Assembly: GCF_001865015.1 (NCBI RefSeq)
Contig: NZ_MJGV01000046.1
Coordinates: 111,479 to 175,478, forward strand
Length of the DNA stretch: 64,000 nucleotides
Direction: 5' to 3'
Source: Curtobacterium sp. MMLR14_010
GTDB taxonomy: Bacteria; Actinomycetota; Actinomycetes; Actinomycetales; Microbacteriaceae
Below are positions 50,756 to 60,072 of the stretch, piece by piece; position 1 is the stretch's first letter, and the number at the start of each line of letters is the position of its first letter. Both the position numbers and the translations under genes were made by a program. The notes below the pieces were generated by a model, which saw only the letters and a program-made list of their open reading frames with translations, had not been told where the DNA came from and ran no database searches.

Positions 50756-51973
50756 ATGGCCCTCCGAACCCTCGAGGACCTCGGCGACCTCGCCGGCAAG
50801 CGCGTCGTCGTCCGCTGTGACCTGAACGTCCCACTGAAGGACGGCACGATCACGGACGACGGCCGCGTGCGGGCGTCGCTCACCACGTTGAACACGTTGA
50901 TCACCGCCGGCGCGCGGGTCATCGTGGTCTCCCACCTCGGTCGACCCGACGGCGAACCCAAGCCCGAGTTCTCACTCGCGCCGGTCGCCCAGCGGCTCTC
51001 GGAGCTGCTCGGGAAGCCGGTGACCTTCGTCGGCGAGACCGTCGGCGACGAGGCCACCGCGGCCGCCGAGGACCTCGAGGACGGCGACGTCCTGCTGCTC
51101 GAGAACCTCCGCTTCAACCCGGAGGAGACCTCGAAGGACGCCGCCGAGCGCCAGGCCTTCGCGGAGCGCATCGCCGCACTCGGTGACGCGTTCGTGTCCG
51201 ACGGCTTCGGTGTCGTGCACCGCAAGCAGGCCTCCGTGTACGAGCTCGCCTCCGCCCTGCCGTCCGCGGCCGGGCAGCTCATCGAGCAGGAGCTCACCGT
51301 GCTCGAGCGGCTGACCAAGGACCCCGAGCGCCCCTACACGGTGGTGCTCGGCGGCTCGAAGGTCAGCGACAAGCTCGGCGTCATCGACCACATCCTGCCG
51401 AAGGTCGACACGCTCTGCATCGGCGGCGGCATGCTCTTCACCTTCCTGGCTGCCGAAGGCCACGGAGTGGCGAAGTCGCTCCTCGAGCAGGACCAGCTCG
51501 ACGTCGTCCGCGAGTACGTCTCGCGGGCGAAAGAGCTCGGCGTCACCATCGACCTGCCGACCGACGTCGTGGTGGCCTCCGGGTTCGCCGCCGACGCCGA
51601 CCACGAGACGGTCCCGGCCGACGCGATCGAGTCCTCCTCGTTCGGCGCGGACGGCATCGGCCTCGACATCGGCCCGGAGACCGCGGCGCGGTTCGCCAAG
51701 GCCGTGTCCGGTTCGAAGACCGTGTTCTGGAACGGCCCGATGGGCGTGTTCGAGTTCCGGGCGTTCGCCGCCGGTACGAAGACCGTCGCGCAGGCGCTGA
51801 CCGAGGTCGACGGCCTCGGCGTCGTCGGCGGTGGTGACTCGGCCGCAGCTGTCCGGTCCCTCGGCTTCACGGACGACCAGTTCGGGCACATCTCGACCGG
51901 TGGCGGTGCGAGCCTCGAGTTCCTCGAGGGCAAGTCGCTCCCCGGCCTCGAAGCCCTGGGGTGGACCGCATGA
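50756..51973 (+). CDS. pgk: Phosphoglycerate kinase
   Basis: Transfers phosphate from 1,3-bisphosphoglycerate to ADP. A 405-residue two-domain enzyme with the N-terminal substrate site [11 protein letters not shown] and SHLGRPDG, the hinge motif [11 protein letters not shown], and the C-terminal nucleotide site [10 protein letters not shown] slight departure: [12 protein letters not shown] replaces the more usual DAFGTAHRAHAS, as in other actinobacteria. ATG 50756. Its stop overlaps the tpiA ATG by 4 bases. Confidence 0.97.
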   Translation: MALRTLEDLGDLAGKRVVVRCDLNVPLKDGTITDDGRVRASLTTLNTLITAGARVIVVSHLGRPDGEPKPEFSLAPVAQRLSELLGKPVTFVGETVGDEATAAAEDLEDGDVLLLENLRFNPEETSKDAAERQAFAERIAALGDAFVSDGFGVVHRKQASVYELASALPSAAGQLIEQELTVLERLTKDPERPYTVVLGGSKVSDKLGVIDHILPKVDTLCIGGGMLFTFLAAEGHGVAKSLLEQDQLDVVREYVSRAKELGVTIDLPTDVVVASGFAADADHETVPADAIESSSFGADGIGLDIGPETAARFAKAVSGSKTVFWNGPMGVFEFRAFAAGTKTVAQALTEVDGLGVVGGGDSAAAVRSLGFTDDQFGHISTGGGASLEFLEGKSLPGLEALGWTA

Positions 51974-52749
51974 GCCGCACACCGCTGATCGCCGGCAACT
52001 GGAAGATGCACCTGGACCACCTCCAGGCCATCGCGACCGTCCAGAAGCTCGCCTGGACGCTGAAGGACGCTCGCCACGACTTCGACGACGTCGAGGTCGC
52101 GGTGTTCCCGCCCTTCACGGACCTCCGCAGCGTGCAGACGCTCATCTCCGCCGACAAGCTCCCGATCCGCTTCGGCGCCCAGGACCTGTCCCAGCACGAC
52201 TCCGGTGCATACACCGGTGACGTGTCCGGTGCGTTCCTGGCTGCGCTCGACGCCGCCTACGTGATCGTCGGCCACTCCGAGCGCCGCACCATGCACGGGG
52301 AGACCGACCAGGTCGTCGCCGCGAAGACCGCAGCCGCCGTGAAGCACGGTCTCGTGCCGATCGTCTGCGTCGGCGAGACCGGGGAGCAGCGCGACGAGCG
52401 CGGTCCCGGGGTCGTCCCGGTCGAGCAGCTGCAGGTCGTCCTCGACGCCGTGCCCGCATCCGAGATCGTCGTCGCCTACGAGCCGGTCTGGGCCATCGGC
52501 TCCGGCCAGGCCGCCACGGCCGAGCAGGCCCAGGACGAGTGCGCCGCACTCCGTCGTGGGATCGCTGCGACGTGGGGCGACGAGGCAGCCGCGGCGACAC
52601 GGGTGCTCTACGGCGGCTCGGTCAAGTCCGGCAACATCGCGGGGTTCCTCCGCGAGCCCGACGTCGACGGCGCGCTCGTCGGCGGGGCGTCCCTCGACGT
52701 GCAGGAGTTCGCCGCGATCGCGCGGTTCCGCCAGCACGTCGGGCTCTGA
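51970..52749 (+). CDS. tpiA: Triosephosphate isomerase
   Basis: Interconverts the triose phosphates. A 259-residue TIM barrel with N10, K12 (AGNWKMH), catalytic H102 (GHSERR) and E171 ([11 protein letters not shown]), plus the phosphate loop [12 protein letters not shown] 51970 overlaps the pgk stop; an upstream in-frame GTG (51961) is inside pgk and less likely. A hairpin lies 43 bases downstream. Confidence 0.97.
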   Translation: MSRTPLIAGNWKMHLDHLQAIATVQKLAWTLKDARHDFDDVEVAVFPPFTDLRSVQTLISADKLPIRFGAQDLSQHDSGAYTGDVSGAFLAALDAAYVIVGHSERRTMHGETDQVVAAKTAAAVKHGLVPIVCVGETGEQRDERGPGVVPVEQLQVVLDAVPASEIVVAYEPVWAIGSGQAATAEQAQDECAALRRGIAATWGDEAAAATRVLYGGSVKSGNIAGFLREPDVDGALVGGASLDVQEFAAIARFRQHVGL

Positions 52750-52791
52750 CGCAGCTCCTGGAGCACCTGCTCCCGCACCACTCCCGTGCCG

Positions 52792-52823
52792 GTACCGGCC
52801 GAGCCCTGCTCGGCCGGTACACT
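52792..52823 (+). promoter_or_regulatory. 13-bp hairpin overlapping the predicted secG -10 box
   Basis: GTACCGGCCGAGC (52792-52804) and its exact complement (52808-52820) form a perfect stem with a 3-base loop. The TACACT hexamer (52818-52823) starts in the last bases of the right arm. The hairpin could end the tpiA transcript while the DNA palindrome covers the promoter region of secG-rbpA. A Shine-Dalgarno AAAGG precedes secG. Confidence 0.5.
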
Positions 52824-52853
52824 GGTACGGCTGACTGACACGAAAGGTACGTC

Positions 52854-53105
52854 GTGGCGATACTCTCCGTCGTGCTGCAGGTCCTGCTCGCAATCACGAG
52901 CCTCCTGCTCACGCTCCTCATCCTGCTGCACAAGGGCCGCGGTGGCGGCCTCTCCGACATGTTCGGCGGTGGCGTGACGAGCAACCTCGGGGCGTCCGGC
53001 GTGGCCGAGCGCAACCTGAACCGCATCACGGTGATCCTCGGACTCCTGTGGATCACGAGCATCATCGTGCTCGGTCTCATCAACAAGTTCACAGCGGGGA
53101 GCTGA
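52854..53105 (+). CDS. secG: Protein translocase subunit SecG
   Basis: An 83-residue auxiliary subunit of the SecYEG channel. Two membrane helices (about 2-24 and 57-77) flank the conserved cytoplasmic loop LLHKGRGGGLSDMFGGG. The GTG at 52854 is preceded by GAAAGGTAC. It follows tpiA as in most actinobacteria and is 3 bases from rbpA. Confidence 0.95.
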   Translation: MAILSVVLQVLLAITSLLLTLLILLHKGRGGGLSDMFGGGVTSNLGASGVAERNLNRITVILGLLWITSIIVLGLINKFTAGS

Positions 53106-53108
53106 GCC

Positions 53109-53468
53109 ATGGCATCCGGAGGCAGTGCAATCCGAGGGTCTCGCGTCGGCGCGGGCCCGATGGGGGAGCAGGACCGCGGGGTCCAGGCAGAACGTGTGGC
53201 GATCTCGTACTGGGACGCCCTCGGGAACGAGGTCGTGCGGTACTTCTCCGCGACCCTCCCCGACGAGGAGATCCCCGAGACGGTCGACTCGCCGTCCAGC
53301 GGGCTCCCGGCCGGCCGCGACAAGGAGAACCCGCCCGTGGTCTCCAAGACCGAGCCGTACAAGACGCACCTCGCGTACGTGAAGGAGCGCCGCACCGAGG
53401 AAGAGGCAGCCCAGCTCCTCGAGGACGCGCTGCAGCAGCTCCGCCAGCGTCGCGGTACCGCGAAGTAG
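53109..53468 (+). CDS. rbpA: RNA polymerase-binding protein RbpA
   Basis: A 119-residue actinobacteria-specific factor that binds the principal sigma factor and stabilises open complexes. The N-terminal tail, core domain (GVQAERVAISYWDALGNEV region, about 26-70), basic linker (YKTHLAYVKERR) and sigma-interacting C-terminal helix (EEEAAQLLEDALQQLRQRR) are in order. This version has few core cysteines, so zinc binding is unlikely. ATG 53109; a strong terminator follows. Confidence 0.95.
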   Translation: MASGGSAIRGSRVGAGPMGEQDRGVQAERVAISYWDALGNEVVRYFSATLPDEEIPETVDSPSSGLPAGRDKENPPVVSKTEPYKTHLAYVKERRTEEEAAQLLEDALQQLRQRRGTAK

Positions 53469-53481
53469 GCACCTGGTCCAC

Positions 53482-53518
53482 ACGAAGGCCCCCGCACCGT
53501 TGGTGCGGGGGCCTTCGT
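53482..53518 (+). terminator. Intrinsic terminator after rbpA
   Basis: A 17-bp perfect stem (53482-53498 with 53502-53518) and a 3-base loop, followed by CGTTCG. It lies 13 bases after the rbpA stop. The remainder of the 329-base gap up to 53797 contains no gene that I can support, only a second palindrome. Confidence 0.85.
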
Positions 53519-53743
53519 CGTTCGCGCAGTGTCGTGCCGAGGTGCCACCTGCCGTGCCGAGGGGCGAGCGGTCACGACACCCCGAGTGCGGTCGCCGAAC
53601 GGTCACAGACCGTCGTTGACGCGGCGTCGGAGCGACGGTCATCGACCGCTCCCAGGACGTGAGCGGTGAGTCGTGACCACTCGGGCACGGGAGGTGCGTG
53701 GCCAGACGTCTGGAGACGCGCGGCGGTCGCGGAGTGACCACAG

Positions 53744-53789
53744 ACGGACGGGAGGCCCGGTGCCAGCTGGCACCGGGCCTCCCGTCCGT
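53744..53789. terminator. Perfect 46-bp palindrome between rbpA and pgl (GGAGGC family)
   Basis: The 23-base arms 53744-53766 and 53767-53789 are exact reverse complements with no spacer. The left arm is ACGGACGGGAGGCCCGGTGC plus CAG. It ends 8 bases from the pgl stop (minus strand), so it terminates the pentose phosphate operon and could also catch read-through from rbpA. It is the most perfect member of the family in the window. Confidence 0.75.
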
Positions 53790-53797
53790 GGGGTGCG

Positions 53798-54568
53798 TCA
53801 GTAGGTCGACGCGATGAGGTTCTCCGGCACGTCGCGGGCGGCGTCCTGGTCCACGAAGAAGACGGTGCGCTTGCGTCCCTGGACGCCACCGACGGGGACC
53901 TCGTCGACGGAAGCACCCGCGAGGGCCAGCCCGAGGACCGAGGCCTTCTCGGCACCGGACAGGATGACCCACACGCGCTGCGACGCGTTGATCGCCGGGT
54001 AGGTCAGGGTCAGGCGCTGCGGCGGCGGCTTGGGGGAGTCGTCGACGGGCACCACGACGCGGTCAGTCACTGTGAGCTGCGGGAACTCCGGGAACAGCGA
54101 CGCGGTGTGGCCGTCCGGGCCGACACCGAGCAGGGTGATGTCGAACTTCGGCGCGATCGCGGAGTCGGGCGCAGCGGCCTGGAGCTCACGCTCGTACTGC
54201 GCGGCGGCCTCGTCGATGCTGAGTCCGGCGTCGGACGCGGCCATCGGGTGGATGTTCGCGGCCGGGATGCCGACGTGGTCGAAGAAGTCGGACTGCGTGC
54301 CCGTGATGTTGCGGTCCGCGTCACCCTCTGGTACCCAGCGCTCGTCGACCCACCAGACGTGCACCTTCGACCAGTCGACGCTCTCACGAGCCTGCGACTG
54401 ACCGATGGCGGCGAGCACCAGCGTGGACACCGAGCCACCGCTGATGGCGATGTCGGCGCGCTCCTGCTCGTCCAGCACGTCGATGATCTTCGTGATGAAG
54501 CGTGCGGCGACCGACGCGCCGAGGGCCTGCTTGTCCGGGTGCACGAGCACCCGCCGTTCGTTGGTCAC
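53798..54568 (-). CDS. pgl: 6-phosphogluconolactonase
   Basis: Hydrolyses 6-phosphogluconolactone in the oxidative pentose phosphate pathway. The 256-residue protein of the NagB/DevB fold has ISGGSVSTL (phosphate loop), VWWVDERWVP and the conserved LLGVGPDGHTASLFP with its catalytic-site histidine. It is the last gene of the operon and lies 109 bases after opcA. Confidence 0.95.
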   Translation of the reverse strand: MTNERRVLVHPDKQALGASVAARFITKIIDVLDEQERADIAISGGSVSTLVLAAIGQSQARESVDWSKVHVWWVDERWVPEGDADRNITGTQSDFFDHVGIPAANIHPMAASDAGLSIDEAAAQYERELQAAAPDSAIAPKFDITLLGVGPDGHTASLFPEFPQLTVTDRVVVPVDDSPKPPPQRLTLTYPAINASQRVWVILSGAEKASVLGLALAGASVDEVPVGGVQGRKRTVFFVDQDAARDVPENLIASTY

Positions 54569-54677
54569 GTGACTCCCGTGTTCGTGGAGCGGCCAGGGGA
54601 TGTGGTCGCGGTCGGCCCGTCCGGTCCGCCCCTGCCGTGACGACAGGGGCGGGACGGTCGGACCGCGGTGGTGCTGG

Positions 54678-55622
54678 TCAGCTGGCGATCGAGTCGCGGA
54701 GCTGCGCCACGCCGTGCTTGACGACGTCTCCGAAGAGGACGTCGGGGTCGAGTCTACGGAGTTCCTCGGCGAGGCAGTCGCGCAGGTTCCGGCGTGGCAG
54801 CGACAGGTCGTGCACCGGCTGGCCCGGCATCGACAGCGTGGCCACGTCGACGAGGGAGCGTTCGAGCTCGATGTCGCCGGACTCGCGGGACAGCGTGACG
54901 CCGTGGATGCCGCTCGAGCCCGTGGCGCGGGGCGACGTGACGACCGACACGGGCACCTGGAGCTGCAGCTGCAGCCAGGCGGCGAGGAGGAACGTCGACG
55001 GGCTGTCGCTGGCGCCCGAGACCTCGACGCCGGTGACCGGCTCGTACGGCGGCTGGTCGAGCGCCGCGGCGAGCTGGTTCCGCCACAGGGTCAGACGCGT
55101 CCACGCGAAGTCGGTGTCGCCGGGCACGTAGGACTCGCCCAGGGCGGTGATCGCCGTGTTCGGGTCACGCTGTGCGGCGGCGTCGGTGATCCGTCGCTGG
55201 GCGATGCGCCCGAGCGAGGACTCCGCCGGCTTCGCCGGAGCGATCCCGGGCCACCAGGCCACGACCGGCGCGTCGGGCAGGAGCAGGCCGGTGACGAGGC
55301 TCTCCTCGTCGGTGGCCGTCTCGCCGTAGGCACGCAGGACGATGACCTCGCTGGCGCCGGCGTCGCTCCCCACGCGGATCTGCGCGTCGAGACGCCCGGG
55401 CGACGCGTTGTCACCGTCGTTCTTCGACACGATGATCACGCGCATCGGGTGCTCGCGGGACGCCTCGTTCGCGGCCGCGATCGCCTCTTCCTCGTGGCCG
55501 AGGGCCGTCGAGATGATCAGCGTGAGGACACGGCCGAGTGCGACCGCGCCCCCTTCCTCGCGGATGTGGACGAGGGTCTTCTGGATCTTCGAGACCGTGG
55601 TGTTGGGCAGGTCGATCTTCAT
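54678..55622 (-). CDS. opcA: Glucose-6-phosphate dehydrogenase assembly protein OpcA
   Basis: OpcA is needed for full activity of the adjacent Zwf in actinobacteria and cyanobacteria. The 314-residue protein starts MKIDLPNTTVSKIQKTL (ATG, complement of 55620-55622), overlapping the zwf stop by 4 bases. Segments VSKNDG, VAWWPGIAP and the C-terminal PVHDLSLPRRNLRDC match the family. It has no catalytic motif and is a protein partner only. Confidence 0.93.
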   Translation of the reverse strand: MKIDLPNTTVSKIQKTLVHIREEGGAVALGRVLTLIISTALGHEEEAIAAANEASREHPMRVIIVSKNDGDNASPGRLDAQIRVGSDAGASEVIVLRAYGETATDEESLVTGLLLPDAPVVAWWPGIAPAKPAESSLGRIAQRRITDAAAQRDPNTAITALGESYVPGDTDFAWTRLTLWRNQLAAALDQPPYEPVTGVEVSGASDSPSTFLLAAWLQLQLQVPVSVVTSPRATGSSGIHGVTLSRESGDIELERSLVDVATLSMPGQPVHDLSLPRRNLRDCLAEELRRLDPDVLFGDVVKHGVAQLRDSIAS

Positions 55623-57157
55623 GGACGCCTCCAGGTCCGGCCGTCGCGGGCGAGGAGTTCGTCGGCCGAAGCCGGACCCCACGTGCCGGGACGGTACTGC
55701 TCGGGCTGGCCCTGCGTGGCCCAGAACTCCTCGATCGGGTCGAGGATCTTCCAGGACAGCTCGACCTCCTGGTGCCGCGGGAACAGCGGCGGGTCACCGA
55801 GGAGCACGTCGAGGATGAGTCGCTCGTAGGCCTCGGGGGATGCCTCGGTGAACGCGTGGCCGTAGCCGAAGTCCATCGTCACGTCGCGCACCTGCGTGCC
55901 GACGCCGGGGACCTTCGAGCCGAAGCGGAGCGTGACGCCCTCGTCCGGCTGGACCCGGACGACGAGCGCGTTCTGGCCGAGCGGCGACTGCGGGATGCCG
56001 AACACGGCCTCCGGGACGCGCTTGAACACGATCGCGATCTCGGTCACGCGGCGGCCGAGACGCTTGCCGGCGCGCAGGTAGAACGGCACGCCCTGCCAGC
56101 GACGGGTCGCGATGTTGAGCTTGACGGCAGCGAAGGTCTCGGTCGTGGACTCGGGGTTCATGCCCGCCTCGTCCAGGAACCCGAGGACCTTCTCGCCGCC
56201 CTGCCAGCCGCCCGAGTACTGGCCGCGGGCGGTGGCGGTGGACAGGTCCTCCGGCAGCTCGACCGCGGAGAGCACCTTCTCCTTCTCGGCGCGGAGGTGT
56301 CCGGCCTTGAACGAGACGGGCTCCTCCATGGCTGTGAGGGCCAGGAGCTGCAGCAGGTGGTTCTGGATGACGTCGCGCGCCGCCCCGATGCCGTCGTAGT
56401 ACGCGGCACGACCAGCGACGCCGATGTCCTCGGCCATCGTGATCTGCACGTGGTCCACGTAGTTCGAGTTCCAGATGGGTTCGTACATCTGGTTCGCGAA
56501 CCGCAGCGTCAGGAGGTTCTGGACCGTCTCCTTGCCGAGGTAGTGGTCGATGCGGAAGACGTCGTCGGGCGCGAAGACGCTCTCGACGATCGCGTTGAGC
56601 TCGCGTGCGGTGCGGAGGTCGGACCCGAAGGGCTTCTCCACGACGACACGGCTCCACGAGCCCTCCGGCTTGTCCGTCAGGCCGGACAGCTTGAGCTGCT
56701 CGGTGACGACCGGGAACATCTTCGGCGGGATGGACAGGTAGAACGCGTGGTTCCCCAGAGTGCCCCGCTCGGCGTCGAGGGCGTCGACCGTCTCCTTGAG
56801 CTGGACGAAGGCCTCGGGGTCGTCGAACGACCCCTGGACGAAGCGGATGCCCTGTTCGAGCTGTCGCCAGACGTCCTCGTCGAAGGGGGTCCTGGAGTGT
56901 TCCTTGACCGCGTCGTGGACGAGCTGGGAGAAGTCCTGGTCCTCCCAGTCGCGCCGAGCGAACCCGACCAGCGCGAACCCCGGGGGCAGGAGCCCTCGGT
57001 TCGCGAGGTCGTAGACCGCGGGCATCAGCTTCTTGCGGGACAGGTCGCCTGTCACGCCGAAGATGATGAGGGTGCTCGGACCCGCGATCCTGTTCAGTCG
57101 ACGGTCCGTGGGCAACCGGAGCGGGTTGTGCTCCGGGGTGATCGCCACCGGTGACAT
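55619..57157 (-). CDS. zwf: Glucose-6-phosphate 1-dehydrogenase
   Basis: First oxidative step of the pentose phosphate pathway, yielding NADPH. At 512 residues it has the coenzyme-binding GVTGDLSRKK (34-43), EKPFG (174-178), substrate motif RIDHYLGKE (202-210; D204, H205) and the catalytic base H267 (DVIQNHLLQ). The ATG start yields MSPVAITPEHNPLRLP, a typical actinobacterial lead. It lies 22 bases from pgi and overlaps opcA. Confidence 0.97.
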   Translation of the reverse strand: MSPVAITPEHNPLRLPTDRRLNRIAGPSTLIIFGVTGDLSRKKLMPAVYDLANRGLLPPGFALVGFARRDWEDQDFSQLVHDAVKEHSRTPFDEDVWRQLEQGIRFVQGSFDDPEAFVQLKETVDALDAERGTLGNHAFYLSIPPKMFPVVTEQLKLSGLTDKPEGSWSRVVVEKPFGSDLRTARELNAIVESVFAPDDVFRIDHYLGKETVQNLLTLRFANQMYEPIWNSNYVDHVQITMAEDIGVAGRAAYYDGIGAARDVIQNHLLQLLALTAMEEPVSFKAGHLRAEKEKVLSAVELPEDLSTATARGQYSGGWQGGEKVLGFLDEAGMNPESTTETFAAVKLNIATRRWQGVPFYLRAGKRLGRRVTEIAIVFKRVPEAVFGIPQSPLGQNALVVRVQPDEGVTLRFGSKVPGVGTQVRDVTMDFGYGHAFTEASPEAYERLILDVLLGDPPLFPRHQEVELSWKILDPIEEFWATQGQPEQYRPGTWGPASADELLARDGRTWRRP

Positions 57158-57179
57158 GTGTCGGTGAACTCCTTTGGTG

Positions 57180-58805
57180 TCAGGAAGTGGGTGTGGGCCC
57201 CTGGACCGCGGCGGTGACGACGTCTGCCAGGGCGGGGAGGTCCCCGGACGACAGCGTCAGCACCGGGCGGCCGTGCTGCGCGAGGACGCTGGCGTCCCCG
57301 GCTGCCTGGGCCCGGATGAGCTGGCCGAACGTGAAGGGCCGCCCGGGGATCGGCAGGTCGCCTGCGTCGTCCGCGAGGATCTGCAGGAACACCCCCGTCG
57401 CGGGTCCGCCCTTGTGGTACTGGCCGGTGGAGTGCAGGAAGCGCGGGCCGTAGCCGAACGTGACCGGTCGGCCGATGCGCTCGGCGACGATGTCGCGGAG
57501 CACCGCGAGTTCGCGGTTGACGCCGCGGTCCACGTACGCCTGGATGGCCACGTAGCCGTCGGGGCCGACACCGGCCAGGAGGCTCGTCACGGCCTGCGCG
57601 ATGCTGCCGCCGGTCTCGAGACCGGTCGCGGACACCGCGATGCCGGATTCCCGGAACGCCGGCTCGGTCAGCGCGGACGCCGGCTGGTCGCCGTCGTCCT
57701 CGAGCAGGGCCCGGGTGGCGACCTTGGCGGCCTCCACGTCAGGCTGGTCGAACGGGTCGATGCCGAGCAGGCGCCCGGCGACGGCCACGGCGTACTCCCA
57801 GACGAGGAACTGGCCACCGAGCGTGCCGGTGATCTCGACCTCGTGGTCGGCGACGTGGCGTTCCTCGTTGGCGGAGCCGACGAGCCGGACGACCTGCAGG
57901 TCGGGCAGGTCGGCGGTGAGCTCGGGCGCGTCCACGTCGAGGACGACGGGGAGCAGACCGCGCCCGGACTTGCCCGTGGACTCGGCGATCAGCTGCTCGG
58001 CCCAGTCGGCGAACCCGATGATGTGGGTGCCGTCCGCGACGATGCCGATCTTGTCGCGCAGGGGATCGGTGCCGGCGAGGACCGCGCCGAGCACGAGCCC
58101 GGGGTTCTCGTCGATGTCGACCGCCAGGAGCGCCGAGATCGCGTCGGCCTCGTCGAGCAGCTCCTCGATGTCCGCGCCGGCGAGCCCCGACGGCACGAGG
58201 CCGAACGCGGTCAGTGCCGACCAGCGGCCGCCCACGGTGGGGTCGGCCGTGAAGACGCGGTAGCCAGCCTCGGTCGCCGCGGCCTCGAGCGGGGAGCCCG
58301 GGTCGGTGACGACGACGATGCGGCCGGTCGGGTCGATGCCGGCGTCCTGGAACGCCTGCGCGTACGCACGGCGCTGCGAGTCGGTCTCCAGGGTGGAGCC
58401 GGACTTCGACGACACGACGAGCACGGTGCGCTCGAGGCGGTCGGTCAGCGCTGCGGTGACCTGGGCGGGGTCGGTCGAGTCGAGCACCGTGAGGGGGACG
58501 CCCGCGGTGCGGGTGATGACCTCGGGTGCCAGCGACGAGCCGCCCATGCCGGCGAGGACGACGTGGTCGATCCCCTCAGCGAGGAGCTGCTCGCGCAGGT
58601 CGACGATCTGCGGGACGAGCGGCCGCGAGGTGGCGACGGCTTCGACCCACCCGAGGCGCGAGGCGGCCTCGGTCTCCGCCGCGGGGCCCCAGAGGTCGGG
58701 GTCCTGGGCGGTGATGCCCGACGCCACCAGGTCGGTGACGAGGCGCGGGACCACCTGTTCGATGGCCCGCGCCGCGTCACCCCTGGCGGCGATGGAGACA
58801 GTCAC
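57180..58805 (-). CDS. pgi: Glucose-6-phosphate isomerase
   Basis: Interconverts glucose and fructose 6-phosphates. A 541-residue protein with two SIS sugar-isomerase domains: GMGGSSLAPEV and SKSGSTLET bind the phosphate, and a VGGRWSALTAFG stretch is close to the PGI signature but has Trp where Phe/Tyr is usual. The C-terminal HKGG is present. It is divergent from the E. coli-type PGI and belongs to the shorter actinobacterial class. The GTG start overlaps the tal stop by one base (TAGTG). Confidence 0.92.
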   Translation of the reverse strand: MTVSIAARGDAARAIEQVVPRLVTDLVASGITAQDPDLWGPAAETEAASRLGWVEAVATSRPLVPQIVDLREQLLAEGIDHVVLAGMGGSSLAPEVITRTAGVPLTVLDSTDPAQVTAALTDRLERTVLVVSSKSGSTLETDSQRRAYAQAFQDAGIDPTGRIVVVTDPGSPLEAAATEAGYRVFTADPTVGGRWSALTAFGLVPSGLAGADIEELLDEADAISALLAVDIDENPGLVLGAVLAGTDPLRDKIGIVADGTHIIGFADWAEQLIAESTGKSGRGLLPVVLDVDAPELTADLPDLQVVRLVGSANEERHVADHEVEITGTLGGQFLVWEYAVAVAGRLLGIDPFDQPDVEAAKVATRALLEDDGDQPASALTEPAFRESGIAVSATGLETGGSIAQAVTSLLAGVGPDGYVAIQAYVDRGVNRELAVLRDIVAERIGRPVTFGYGPRFLHSTGQYHKGGPATGVFLQILADDAGDLPIPGRPFTFGQLIRAQAAGDASVLAQHGRPVLTLSSGDLPALADVVTAAVQGPTPTS

Positions 58806-59920
58806 TACTTCTTGGCGTTCTCGAGTGCCGTCTTGACGGTCTCGACGAGCTCACCCCAGGAGACGTTGAACTTGTCCACGCCCTCCTTCTCGAGGAGCCC
58901 GACGACGTCGTCGTAGTCGACGCCAGCGGCAGCCAGCTGGTCCATGAACTCGTTGGCCGAGTCGAACGTGCCGGCGATCGCGTCACCGTGGACCTGGCCG
59001 TGGTCGAACGTGGCCTCGAGCGTCTTGCCGGGCATCGTGTTGACGGTGTTCGGCGCGGCGAGCTCGGTCACGTAGAGCGTGTCGGAGAGCGACGGGTCCT
59101 TGACGCCGGTCGAGGCCCAGAGCGGACGCTGCGTGTTGGCGCCGGACTCGAGCAGGCCGAGGGCGCGCTCCGAGGCGAAGGCCTGGGTCCACACCTGGTA
59201 GGCGAGCTGCGCGTTGGCGATGCCGGCCTTCGACTTGAGGGCCTTGGCCTCGTCGGTGCCGACGGCGTCGAGGCGCTTGTCGATCTCGGAGTCGACGCGC
59301 GACACGAAGAAGGACGCGACCGAGTGGATCTTCGAGAGGTCGTGGCCGGCGGCCTTGGCCTTCTCGAGCCCACCGAGGTAGGCGTCGATGACGGCGCGGT
59401 AGCGCTCGAGCGAGAAGATCAGGGTGACGTTGACCGAGATGCCGGCGCCGATGACCTCGGTGATGGCCTCGAGGCCCTCGAGCGTCGCGGGGATCTTGAT
59501 GAGGACGTTCTCGCGGCCGACCTTCTCGAACAGGAACTTGGCCTGCTCGATGGTCTTGGCGGTGTCGTGGGCGAGGCCCGGCTCGACCTCGATCGAGACA
59601 CGGCCGTCGAAGCCCTTGGTCTCGTCGTAGATCGGCTTGAAGACGTCGGACGCGTTGGCGACGTCCTGCGTGGTGATCGCGAAGATCGCGTCCGTCACGT
59701 CGGTGTCGGCAGCGGCGAGCTCCTTGACCTGGTCGTCGTAGCGCTCGCCCTTGGCGAGGGCCGACGCGAAGATCGTCGGGTTGGTCGTCACGCCGACGAC
59801 GTTGCGGTCCTTGATGAGGTTCTCGAGACGCCCGGTCTCGAGGAGCTCACGGGACAGGTCGTCGAGCCAGATGCTCACGCCGACGGCGGAGAGGGCTTCG
59901 GTGGGGGTGGTGTCAGTCAT
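58805..59920 (-). CDS. tal: Transaldolase
   Basis: Transfers dihydroxyacetone units in the non-oxidative pentose phosphate pathway. The 371-residue length matches the long actinobacterial TalB-like class. TTNPTIF lies at 45-51, the Schiff-base lysine K142 in VLIKIPAT, and [15 protein letters not shown] follows near 220. ATG (complement of 59918-59920) has GAAGAGA upstream. A longer frame to 60316 is rejected because it passes through the intergenic hairpins. Confidence 0.96.
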   Translation of the reverse strand: MTDTTPTEALSAVGVSIWLDDLSRELLETGRLENLIKDRNVVGVTTNPTIFASALAKGERYDDQVKELAAADTDVTDAIFAITTQDVANASDVFKPIYDETKGFDGRVSIEVEPGLAHDTAKTIEQAKFLFEKVGRENVLIKIPATLEGLEAITEVIGAGISVNVTLIFSLERYRAVIDAYLGGLEKAKAAGHDLSKIHSVASFFVSRVDSEIDKRLDAVGTDEAKALKSKAGIANAQLAYQVWTQAFASERALGLLESGANTQRPLWASTGVKDPSLSDTLYVTELAAPNTVNTMPGKTLEATFDHGQVHGDAIAGTFDSANEFMDQLAAAGVDYDDVVGLLEKEGVDKFNVSWGELVETVKTALENAKK

Positions 59921-59995
59921 GTGTTTCTCTTCTTTCGTCGACGTGCGCTCGCTCTGAGCGGTGAGTCGGGGTCTGTGGGGTGAGCGTCTGAGGAG

Positions 59996-60029
59996 GGGAG
60001 GCCCGGTGCGGGGCCGCAGCGGGCCTCCC
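59996..60029 (-). terminator. Hairpin between tkt and tal (GGAGGC family)
   Basis: GGGAGGCCC (59996-60004) pairs with GGGCCTCCC (60021-60029), with an inner TGCGG/CCGCA stem. The left arm reads GGAGGCCCGGTGCGGG, identical for 16 bases to the trpA hairpin arm. It sits between tkt and tal on the minus strand, so it may attenuate rather than fully stop read-through. Confidence 0.6.
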
Positions 60030-60035
60030 GTCGGA

Positions 60036-60066
60036 AGGGCCGGGTCCGTGATCCGGACCCGGCCCT
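60036..60066 (-). terminator. Second hairpin directly after the tkt stop
   Basis: AGGGCCGGGTCCG (60036-60048) and CGGACCCGGCCCT (60054-60066) form a perfect 13-bp stem with a 5-base loop, 6 bases beyond the tkt stop. Together with the neighbouring GGAGGC hairpin it makes a tandem pair that could lower tal-pgi-zwf-opcA-pgl expression relative to tkt. Confidence 0.6.
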
Positions 60067-60072
60067 CGTGAC

